64,000 nucleotides of DNA from Marisa cornuarietis (Eukaryota; Mollusca; Gastropoda; Architaenioglossa; Ampullariidae): NCBI GenBank assembly GCA_004794655.1, contig SMMW01000555.1, positions 9,873,501 through 9,937,500 of the forward strand, given 5' to 3'. Shown piece by piece: positions 48,141 through 59,900 of this stretch. The notes beneath the pieces were generated by a model. That model searched no databases, had not been told where the DNA came from, and was given only the letters and a program-made list of their open reading frames with translations. Position 1 is the stretch's first letter; every line of letters begins with the position of its first letter. The position numbers and the translations under genes were made by a program.

Positions 48141-51100
48141 CCACACCCGGTTAGTCCCTGAAGTTCCGGTCTGTCCTTTCAGCTGAATGAGTTACGCAAA
48201 ACGTGCGATTTTTGAGGATATATCAGTTTTCCAGACTGCAGTTTCAACGGTTATCAATCTTAACAACTTGTGAAAGTCAATTTTTTGCCATTAAAGGTGT
48301 TTAAAAATTCTCATATGATATACCCTTGTGGCTGTTTGCTTTTAAGAGGAATGGTTGGCGTGTACCTCTCGCAGCATAGCTTAGTTGAAGACCACACCAG
48401 TGGACCTATCATGTGAGAAGGTTTTTGAGAGGTAGGAAAAAAGCGTTTGTGCTTGTAAGAGAACAGCTGCCACTCCCAGGCTAGGTCTTTTTCTTATAAT
48501 TACGGTACAGCGCAGATCGGTCTGTACGTGTTGCAGCTATGCACGCTTAAGTAGCGCTATTGCATGAACGAGATAGCGCGGGGAGAGTCATTTGCATGGA
48601 GATGCGTCTGAGACAGAACTGGAGATGTTGGTGAAAACATGACGCAGTATGTTTAAGTTTATTGATGCCAGATGATACGGTCTTTAACAGTGACAGCCTT
48701 CAAACTAAGGAATTTGCAAGCTGTTCCTGGCCAGACAGCATCAGAAGCTGCGATCCACAACACACAGCATCTTCAATGAGTCTTCCCAATGCATGTATCG
48801 ACGATTTTTTTTTAATTTGGCAGAATTTCTCCAGATGCTTAATTACTGCAATAATATCTGTCTGGTATTTTTCTAATTGTTGGTGATATCAATTTTCATT
48901 CTAACCTCACCTCCCATAACCTGCCAATTAAGTGACTGCATGGGCTTTTCAACCTCAGTCAGCCGATTTACTAAGCTCGCTCAAAAATGTGGACATACAA
49001 TTAATTGACTGGGACAGGACCAGTGATTACTTCTAATACTTCTCAGCATTTAAGTTTTTCACTAACTCATCTGTGACCATTACTGCATTGTCTTTGATCT
49101 AAATATGGAAGTAAATATGGAAATTTGTTAAATATGGAACTACCTCCTGCAATATTTGCTTGCTTTTAAATCTGATCTTGCTCTTAAATTACCCCAGGCA
49201 GCTTGCCCTTCTGTAGAAACATTGGATTCCACACTTTGAATTATTTGTGTTTTACACCGTACCAGCAGCTAAAGGTACCTCATTTTGAAAGATACTTGAC
49301 AAGTCAAGAAAGCATAATAATGACATATCTTTTCCTGGTAGGGTACGTCCCGGCTCAACTCGCATCCATGACACCTGTGTACACCCAACACATGCACACG
49401 CACAGACACACCCTTTGCATTGCTGTAACAGTTTATTAGGGTAACTGTGGTTGCACACTGTTTCTGTGAGTATATAGGCAGGTACATCAAATGATTTGTC
49501 AGTAAAATATTTCAGTGAGTAAGCATGTATAACATCAAAAAGTTAAGAATAGAATAACAATGAACAATGTTTTACAATTTGTTTAAGAAACACATTACCT
49601 GAGCAAAAGTTGCAAGAGAATCAATCACCCAGTGAAATATTTGTGCTATAAATTAAATAAATGATGTGGATGTCTTTGTCAATGTTGAAAATGTTTGATT
49701 TGTTTCTATTACTACAAACTCCAAACTTCATACAAATTCTATTTCTCTTGCTTATGCGTCATCAGCGTACACCACCAATATTTCAAGTTCCAGAAATGTG
49801 TCATATTCAAACCAGGAAGAGCCTGAAGTCAAAAAAGACATGGAAGGAAGAGCAATAAGCATCAAATGATCAGTTTATCTTGGCTGAAAAGAACAACTTA
49901 AGAAACAGCTAGCCTTTTTGAAAAACATATGCTGCGACTGCTGTTGAATGCATGGTCTATTTGAGCCCTTCCATCTAGTGGGGATTTTCATTGGGGTGAT
50001 GACAGGGTAGAAAACTTTTGATGGCCAGCCCTGTCAACAGGATTTGCATCCAGAAAGAATGGGTCCTCAGAGATGAGGTTGAACCCAGGTTATCAGTAAC
50101 CTCACCTCAAGTGTTGTGGTGATGTACAAGCTTTTTACACTGGAATGCAGCCGATGGCTGGTTTGGTAGCAGCAGTGTGTACAGACCTGGAGATTTCGTG
50201 TTATAAGGGATGGGGAGTTGGGCGGTTGATAACATCAGCTGACACAGCAAGACATCCTGAGTCTTTTTTTTTGTGGTCAATCAGCCTTTGCCATAAAAAT
50301 TGGGAAGAGTATTTACTTTGCGTAATAAAACAGTAAGCAATGTGGTACACCTTTATGCAGAGTACTTTGGTGGCTGACTTTGGAATAAGAAAATATGCAC
50401 TAAAAATGCTTCCTTGAAACATGATAGCATTAGACAATTTAAAATGCAAGCTAAATATTATTCATAAATCTTCCTACATAATTTAAATCTTCACAGACTA
50501 ACAACAAAACATCTGATTTTCAAATCTTAAAATGAATAAGTCTACATGCAGGACCAACAGATTAAGGCTGTCCTTTGTTGTTTCAGCCATACAACTTCTA
50601 AATGTTACTGTGTGCAAATGAATGTAGCTGCCTGAACCATGAATGTCTGTCTGGCGGATATGGATATATTGTGGTATTGTTTTGTGCTTTTATATCGAAC
50701 TGCCCCAAATTGTCGTCTGGGATAAATATGTTATCTGTACTTCAAGTGGTTGTGACTAAGCTTGCCTGCATGGGAACTCTAAAAGTTGATTGCCAACTGC
50801 TTATGTAAAAGCATCCTACAGAAAAGAAGCTTAGTACAACAGTTTAAAACAGATTAAAAACAGTTAAAAGTAAAGACAAAACGTCCTGCAGAAATAATTT
50901 TGATTATCTGATTTTGTTTTTAAAAAAATGTGTTTCGGTATATTCTTATTATGAATACAAACGATTAAGCATGTTTTGATTACAAAGATACATTCAATGA
51001 TTTAGAAGGATAAGTACATACTAAAAAGGAATGTTTTATAAAGAATATGGCCATATACTCTAGTATATTTACAAACTGGATGGAAAAGCAGAGCAAGATT

Positions 51101-52213
51101 AAATAGCAACCAAACATTATTACAAATTTATACAATAAAAAACAACTAAATTAAATATCATCAGCCAATGCTCAACAGAAGTGTTTTCTCATCACAGACA
51201 GCTACTTTAGTTCAGTTCACTTCTTATATATGTTTACAGTCACTTCTATTTTAGAGAAGACAAGCTCAACGAATTAGATTATCTGAGATTTCTCATCTAT
51301 GCCACACACATTGGGTACACACACTGCCAAGAAAAGGTAAAATTTACAGTGAGGGAATGTGAGAAATTTTCAAAATTCAAGAAATGGAAGTCACATAAAG
51401 AGTGAATTATCACACAAGTAAATCATGTAAGCATATCATGTGAAAAATATCACAAAAATCATTTTAAAAATATCACAAATTTCTTGTGTAGCATGGACAA
51501 TCACAGAATAAAAAATAAAATAAAGTTTGTTTATACTATTTTCACACATACAATGAGAAATCCATTGACACTATAAACAGCTGTTTGCAGTGGTGGTAGA
51601 AGTGGTACGTAGAGGAAAACGAGCTTTTATGTGACACTATGCACACTTGTCACTTTTAACAACAATGGTGGTGCTTTTGTGTGGTATTATAATTATCTGG
51701 GCCACAAACCAATGTCTATGCTTTTAAAAGATATTAACAGTGTATATTCTTCAATATTGTGCTTGTACAAGGTGTCAAATGTTGCTCAAAACTCCCTCCC
51801 ACCCTACCAACTACCAAATAGTAAGGGCAAGGAAAACTTACACAATCTATTGTTACAGAAATAAAAATGACACAAGGTATTTCTCAAGGTATTTATCATT
51901 ATGGTGAAATTTAGGCAGATTCTAGATCACATCAAGGAAAACGAGTTTCACGCAAACAAAAATACTGACACTGATGCTTAAAATACTGAATAAAGCTTTT
52001 GTGTATCTTTTGGTATATAGCATTAACATGCAAAATTCAATCTAAGGGTGTTTCTGTTCTTTGTTCATGCAAACCTCATCAACTTCAGCCTTTGTTTCAC
52101 ATGTCTTTTCAACTTTCCAGCATTCTAGAATATTCGTGTGTTTGTGCTGTAATTTTACTGCAGAGAGCATGTCATGACTACTATCTGAGCATACACACCA
52201 TCTCTAAGGCCTA

Positions 52214-52266
52214 CTCGGAAGACATCATCTCTCTTTCCGTACATCATCATCTCTCTTTCCGTACAT
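52214..52266. repeat. short tandem duplication
   Basis: CATCATCTCTCTTTCCGTAC followed by AT is present twice back to back. Confidence 0.9.
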
Positions 52267-53631
52267 TATGAAGCAACACAGAATGCAACCACTTGAAAGA
52301 TACAAGAAGTCTGGCTGAACATTTTCACTCGCTAAACCGCACTTGTAAAAACTAAACGTAAGCCTAAAATCAGTTAATAACAATACATGTAATGCAAAAT
52401 TAATGTTATCAATATCAATGGGCTTCTGTAGGAATTTTATAGTGTTCGAGCATTTATCACAGAAACATGTTCACACGTTTGATTATGGATTTCTCCCTGT
52501 AGTTTCTGTTGAAGCATCACTGGCAGTGTCAACTTATGTTGGTGAAGGTAGAGAAGTCACTCGTGACATTTACAAAATGTCACATTAAGCATTGAAGTTA
52601 TAGATGAAATAGAAGAAATAGACCATGCAACTTCTCCTGAATTTAAACAATAAATTTTGAAAAAAAAGCTCAGAATACCAAGCAGCCACAAGTGGAAGAC
52701 GCCTGCTTTTGATTTAGCTTTGGCTATTCTTAAATTGTAGGCAAAATGGATTTAGCTCAGCTACTTTATAATGCTGGATGCCTTTTGTTTCACATGCATA
52801 ACTGAAGGGAAATGACTCCATCATGCCTGAGACTTAGAAATCGATCACATAGCTCCATTTTGTTGCAATCACAGCTACAGGCATTCTTGCAAAACTGAGG
52901 TAGAGAATGTTGTATTCCACTTGAAGAATCTATTAATTTATTTTGTTAGTTTATTTCATTATTAATTCTTTTTGAATGGAGCATGCTATTACTGACCTGT
53001 ACTCTTCATGTTTCAAAAAGAAAGACGACAATTTTCTAATACTTAACAAATCCTTTTAATTCATGGACACAGTGACTTTCTGCATTAAAGGTTAAGCCTG
53101 TTCAGAAAATTAAGTTTCAAACTACTCACTACCAGTTACCAGAAATGTGTAAAATAAAGGTGTAAACATGATCAATAAAAACCACAATATCAGATCATTA
53201 TAATGCTGAGTAAGTTTGAGTGTAGTGCTTACAGAACCACTCCAAACCATTACACATAAATTTAAAATATAAAAATATTTTTTTGTCCACTTCAAACATA
53301 CGAAAATGATGTGGACTAAATTTAAGAAAATACACATGGTAGTTTCTTTAAAAAGACCAATATTTTTTAAGTACTTTATTTGTTGAGTATGACTGAAGTC
53401 TGTGAGATAACAAATAATTGACCATGTCATGAGGCAAGTTTATTCATATCATTTCATATCTTTCCAAACAGTCTCTCAGTATACTAGATTTTATTGCACT
53501 TTTGGGGGGGTAAGTTTGAGCGCATCAAGTTTGATTTCAAAGTTCTAAAAAAAAAAGTGAGTATATTCTAGCCCTGGAAAAATTTAGCATGATAACTAAA
53601 AATCTAACACTATCCTAAGTTGAATTTCAAT

Positions 53632-53637
53632 TTTATT
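53632..53637 (-). terminator. candidate poly(A) signal of the coiled-coil gene
   Basis: AATAAA on the minus strand about 60 bases past the stop codon at 53697-53699. Short-range position supports use; AT-rich context lowers confidence. Confidence 0.4.
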
Positions 53638-53696
53638 TTCAACACAATGGTATATTATAATGAACATTGACACCTGCCACCCACAAAAGAAAGCAA

Positions 53697-53979
53697 TCAC
53701 TTGTTTAATGATGCACCAGGAAAGACAGTGCCTGACAAGTTGAGGAAAGAATTGTTGAGAAATGGTCCAGTAGTAAATGATGATTCACTTAGAGCTAGAG
53801 AGGTGTCAGGAGAGATCTCACCACTGGCATTGGCTGCTGCAGACACGTTAAAATCTCGTGAGGGGTTCATATTCCGCAAAGTTCCATCTGTATAAACACC
53901 TGCTGCCATCATGACTTGTGCTCGAGTTTGAGAGCGAGCAATTATCTCATTAATTTCTTCCATCCGACTTTTGTGTTTC
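53697..53979 (-). CDS. coiled-coil gene last exon
   Basis: Acceptor ttttatgacag, one base then KHKSRMEEINEIIARSQTRA, followed by a Ser/Asn/Thr-rich tail to the stop codon TAA at 53697-53699. Confidence 0.82.
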
Positions 53980-56900
53980 CTGTCATAAAAAATAATAATA
54001 GCTAGATCATGCTTAAGTTCTAAAAGAAATCATTTGATGCAATTATGAATAAGTTTTGAGGAAAAATTATGGAATCATCAAAGACTTAAAGCAGGTAAAA
54101 CTAAATATTTCTCAGCGCTACAGAATTTTAATGTATGTTTAAGCCCCATATGTGGACATGGAGCTATATGCATGTGTGTGTGTGTTTTTTTTAAATAACC
54201 AGCATACAAATACTGATGTACAAAAAAGCGGTCAGTGTGTCAAGCCTTAATAAGCAATGTAAGATGTGCAAATTAATCACTTTTCATGAGTGTATCCTTT
54301 CCGTCGCATGGCATGGATTTGTTGCCGTAGCCTTGCACAATCCTCCTCCAAGTTCTGCAGGGCATTTTTGGTGATGCTGTGTAGAGCTTTCTCGGCATTC
54401 AGCTGTGTCTCCAGAGAACGCAACTCCTGTTTCAGTTTCTGCATTTGCCTGGTGTCACGCTCTTGACCTTGAGTTGTTCTGGCATCTTCCATTTGTTTAA
54501 GCAGCTGTTTGCTAAAGTCCTGCATGACCAGACTCATCTCCTTCCTAGGACAAGATCCCACAGGGTAGATTCAGAAATGTTCTGCTGAACTATCAGATGT
54601 GCAGTTGTGCAGGAAAATATACAACCTTTTTAAAGAAATAAACTGGACAAAACAAAATGAAGAAAATGATGAAAATAAGAAGAAAATAGAGGGAGAAGAG
54701 AAAATAAAACAGAAGTTTATTTCAGGCAGTTTATGCAGTTTATGCCAGGCATACTTTACCTGCTGTTCAGCTTGGTCTGCATCTCTTCTTCCTGACTCAA
54801 GGAGATCTGTGCAGAGTGCAGTTTTGTCACATATTCTTGCACCTGGCACTCTAAAGATACTTTGTCTTCTTGCAGCTGGAGACAAAGCATAATGCAGTCA
54901 TCTATATGGCATCAAGACAGGACCAACAGCAAGGAAACATACACAGAAATGGCATCTGTACACCTGTACATGCAAAAGATTGTGAATTGTTCTTCAGGAA
55001 TATTAACATGCTAAAACTCAGTTGAAACATTCATGATATAAAGCTAAATGAATAAACAAACAAATGAATGAAACTGAAGTTCCAGGAAAAAGTATTTTTA
55101 CACACCAACCTTGAGGTTTTCCTTGTTTTTAATCATAATCTGTTCCCTAGCCTGTTCAAGATCAACAGACATGAGGTGTGCTTGTTGGGCAAGTTTAATC
55201 CTCTCTGCTTCTAAGTTCTCCCTGCCAGTCAAACATCTGTAGTTCACTAAATGAATTTAACAGCCTATACTACATAAACACAAAAAGGGAAAACCATTAA
55301 ATGCATTATTATCGAACATTCCAATATGCTTTGTGCAAAGAAATCAGTATCTGGTGATATCCCTCATGTTTTTATTTTTTGTCTTTGACAATCAAATTTG
55401 TTCCTTTCAAGATGTTTCCCTGGGTTCCTGACAGCCAAAAAAACCACAGAGATAATAAATAATAATAAATTAAACACAAAAGTATTAGAGAATAAGTAAA
55501 ATCCATTAGCATTCTTCACCAGAAGTCTTTGATCCCCCTTAATTATCACAACTACAAGCCAAAAAAACTCCCCATCATTCCATGTACAGACAGGACTCAC
55601 AACTGGTGCTTTAACTCGGTGGTGGACTTTCGCATCCTTGATGCCAGTTGATGCTGCTGGCTCTCCAGAGCCTGTTGAAGTTTACTGACCTCCTCCTGAA
55701 AAAAAATCCATAGAAGTCATTTCCCTTGTTTTCCCAATTAATGCTTTTACTACACAGTCCTCAAAGACGGGGCTGACAGCAGTGTCTGTAACCGTGACCA
55801 TAGAAGAAAACTGTGTTGTTGAACTGCTTGCACTAGCAGGAATAATGATAAGACTGAGAGCAGAAGTAAAGAAATTGTGACCTGATGACTGACAGTAATT
55901 ATCATACCAAGAGCAGTTGCCATGACGTACAGCAGCACAGCAGTTGTGGTAAGTGTAAAACTAGTGTTATACCTCAAGGATTACAAACACTACTACATAT
56001 TATTCAGGAAAAGCTTTCTACTCACTTTCAAGATATCAATTTGTTCTTGTTTGCCTTGTAGTTCAGAATTTTTTGCTTCAACAGCACCTTCAGCTTCCTG
56101 CAGGTCGCAGGTCAGGGTCCTGATATGCTCCCCTTTAGACAGTATTTCTGTCTCCAGTCTTGTAATGGATTCATGGAGTTCCACAACTTGCTTCTCAGAG
56201 GAGAACTACAATATAGAAATATAATCTGAACTACAATGAAATTATACAGCCACAGTAAAAACATCCCAATACTTTCTACACAATAATGAAGTGATTCTGT
56301 GTTTAAACCATACTCAAGGTCAGTAGCAGGTTTTTTTCTCTTACCTTTGCTTTTAAATGTACACTCATAGAGTAAACACAAAGTATACATAATATGCTGC
56401 TTAAATTGTTATCTATAACTATGTCAACTTTAAGAAGAAATGAAAGAAAGTCAAAAAAACAAAATGCTTACTTTGCTTTTCTCTGCATCATTCATTTGCA
56501 CCTTCAGTACACTCAGCTTCTCCTGTGATACCTGCAGTGCAGTGCTTTGCTCTGTGACTTGTGTCCTAGTGCTGTTCAAGGTGTGCTCCAAGGAATGTTT
56601 CTCCCCCTTCAATTGTTCCTGCTTCTCCAAAGCTACTCTGAGATCTCCCTCTGTTATTTTCAACTGCCCCTCCATCTGAAAGGAAAAAAATCTTCAAAGA
56701 TTATTGTCCTGAAACAATTAAAGACTGTTTAATAGCATTATCAGCTGTAGTTACAATAAAATGTAGATGCATACATCAAGCTTCTATTTGGGAATTATTC
56801 TTACGTGTGATAATGCATCTTTCAAGCTCTTCTTCTCAAACTCGTGGTGAGCTTTCATGCCCTCCATCATATGCCTCAGTTCTGTAGCTTGGCTGTCTGC

Positions 56901-59900
56901 TGAGTCCTGAATGTGCCGTATTTGTTCCTGGAGATTTATCTCATTTGCCTGGCTCCTGCTGAAGTTGTCCTAAGTAATCGTTAAGTGTTTGTAAGCAATC
57001 TTTCTAAAGAGGATTTTAATAAACTAAAATGGAAAACATGCAGAAAAAGTGGGAAAATAGCCCAAAACAGGACATGTTGATCAGGTATTGGCAAGAAAAA
57101 AATTCATTTGGACAAATCCCAGAAACACAAATGACAGAGGAAAAGAAAATTTGTAGAAAATTTCAGAATCTTAAATAAAACAACCAAAGGTCTTGTAGAA
57201 GGCAAGAAGAAAGGCAGATAATGCATGCTTTCACACATTTAAAAAACACTTTTCCACATTTCATTAACAAATACTATTGTACATGTCAATAACATATACT
57301 TTCCCACCTTCAAATAACAAACACTTTCACACATAAATATTCCTCACTCTGACACATTTTAACAACACACACTTTCACACACATTTCAATAGCATATCCT
57401 GTCACAATAGCACAAACTTTTATCAGGTGAGAGTGTCTACCTACCTGCAGTTGTTTATTGATATCTCTGAGTGAGGCCATCTCCTGATTCATGGACTCCA
57501 GATGGAGACGTGACTCATCAAGTGTTACTGCTAATCGCTCAGCTTTCATTTCTAAGTCCCTCTTCTCTCTGAAAGAGAGATTGCAGCAGCATCATGAAAA
57601 CTGTCATGTTTCAACTACTGAGGACACAAGTTGTGAGAGGTCAGGAGAAAATAAATGACACACAAACAAACGCCATTTTAAAAAAATGAGCAACAGTAAA
57701 TGACTGGCAGCAGTCCAACTACAATGACTGAGTTGTGCTATTCTTACACAGAAACCACATTGCCTGCGCATGCAAGCTTTTGTGTGTGTTATTAGAGGAA
57801 AGGGTTAAAATGCATGTGTGTTCACATGGAATACATATACATTAACACATTTACATTTTACAGGTACAAATAAATCTCTATACTATGAGCCACACGTGTT
57901 TGCTTTATTACAATGACTCCTACCTTGTTGTATCCTCTAAGTCCTGCAAGGTACGACCAAAACTGACAAGCTGTAAGTCTTTCTGCTTCAGCTGGTTACT
58001 GACTTCATTCAATTCTTCTCTGTAACATTAGCATGCAAAATCCTTTCAGTCTCAGCAAGAGCTATTTCCTTCTATATTGTCCAATAGTTGCTGAAAATCC
58101 CATAAGGACACTTTATAATAAAAAATTCCTTTGTTTCCTACATCCTCCTGCGTTCAGACCCTCAAGACAATCATTGTTCACATAAAAATATCTATATGCC
58201 TGAAAACCCCAAATCCAAGAACTCTGTTTATAAAATTACTAGTAAAATTAAGGGTTTCACATACTACCCAATGACAATGGCAGAAACAAAGAAAAAGAAC
58301 TGAATTATTTTGGATGCTTAAAAATAATTTGCAGGTTTAAAAGTCAGCACATAAACCACACCTAACTTTCATGAGGTCTAGCTCCATTCGTTCTCTCTCC
58401 TGCTCATGAGATGCCATAAGTCTGGCCACCTCCATACGAGCTGCTTCCACATCACGGTCAGCCTGCCGCTGACATTCAGTCAGAAAGTGATCCTTCTCGC
58501 CCAGTTGTCTGCACACTTCTTGGTAGTCTGTGTTTAGTTACAAGTATTCACTACTGTATTTTACAGTTAAGGTATGCTGCACATATTTATCTTATGTTTC
58601 ACAAGTTTTGGAGTAATTCTGATGCTTAAAGCCCAAACAGCTGCTAGCAGACAAAACCATCTCTAGAGTGTAGTATCCTATCCTGTGAGTTTCTGTATCT
58701 CATATTTCACTCTATTGATAAAAATAACCCACACAGGTGTAATTGACAAAAATAGTAAAGACGTATTCTCAGCAACTATTTAATGAATTGACTAGTCCAC
58801 CTGCTTGTCTTCCTCGGCAAATTTATTACACTCTTCATCTTCATTGTTTGTTCCATATAATTCCTCTTTGCCTTCTGTGTTTGTCTTTATTACTTGTCTG
58901 CATAGTTATTTCTCCTTCTGTCCTTCGTATTCTGTCATGTCTTCCACTTGTCTTAAAAACTGAGAGCATGCTCCTTTGTGAGCATGATTATGTGCTATAT
59001 AAATTGTACATTTATTATTAACTAAACTAACAGGAACAATATGAAAAGTTTCAAAGTTAAGGATGGCCCTACCAATAAACAAATGAAGATGGAGAAGAAT
59101 AAGCAGAAGAATAAGCTGATGAATCTGAATCATGACAAACAGAACTTAAAACTCTCTAGCTCTTGTTTGCTAGGCAACATTTATACTGTCAACTTACCTC
59201 TGTAGACAGCCTCTTTATCATGTCTAGCCTGCTCCACCTGCTGTCGAACTGCCAACAATTGCCCATGCTGTGTTTCAATTTCTGAGGTAAGCGTACTGAT
59301 CTGTTTCTGAAGTTTGTTCTCTTCTTCCTTATGACTCTCTATCTCATCCTGTCATTTACAAGAGTATGAGTCACAGTTGAGTATGAGTCACAGTCATTGT
59401 GCTCTGTCTGCACTCTGTTACACTGGTGCTCTCAGAGGGATGCAAGGTTATGATAGACACAGAACACATTTCTCTTAACATCTAAGGCATCATTAGGACC
59501 TTCCCAAAGACAGATGATTTGTTCCATTCACACAACGAGTTACCAACAGGATACTAAAACTTTAAATTAAAATATAAAAATGCGAAATCAATCAACCAAC
59601 TGATCACTGTTAACAATGTTAAAATGTACTGTTCTTAATAGTGTGGGAAATAAATGGAATCAATACCTGCTAACAGATAACACAGCTTGTGGGGGAAAAA
59701 ACTAGAATGACCGCATTCTGTCCTATTTTTTAACAGGTGGTAACAATTTTACCATAATTTAAGAAAAAGAAAAAAAGATTGTTATGTATTCTAAAGAACA
59801 GCAAAGCAGAGATGATTGAACATTTTTTGGACACTTTTCCTCCTGATACCTTCAGCTTTTGAGCATTTCTGCGTTCAGCTCCAAGGCTGCCCTGTAAAGT

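Larger units (their letters stand above)
47356..53631. other. Gap between convergent genes, AT-rich and repeat-poor
   Basis: The plus-strand gene ends at 47355 and the minus-strand gene ends at 53697, so both 3' UTRs lie here. No coding exon recognised. A dispersed-repeat copy lies at 48.1 kb and a short tandem duplication at 52.2 kb. From about 49.5 kb onward the DNA is AT-rich and almost free of long microsatellites, unlike the first 30 kb. An AATAAA at 48020-48025 could end the plus-strand transcript, but many alternatives exist. Confidence 0.5.
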
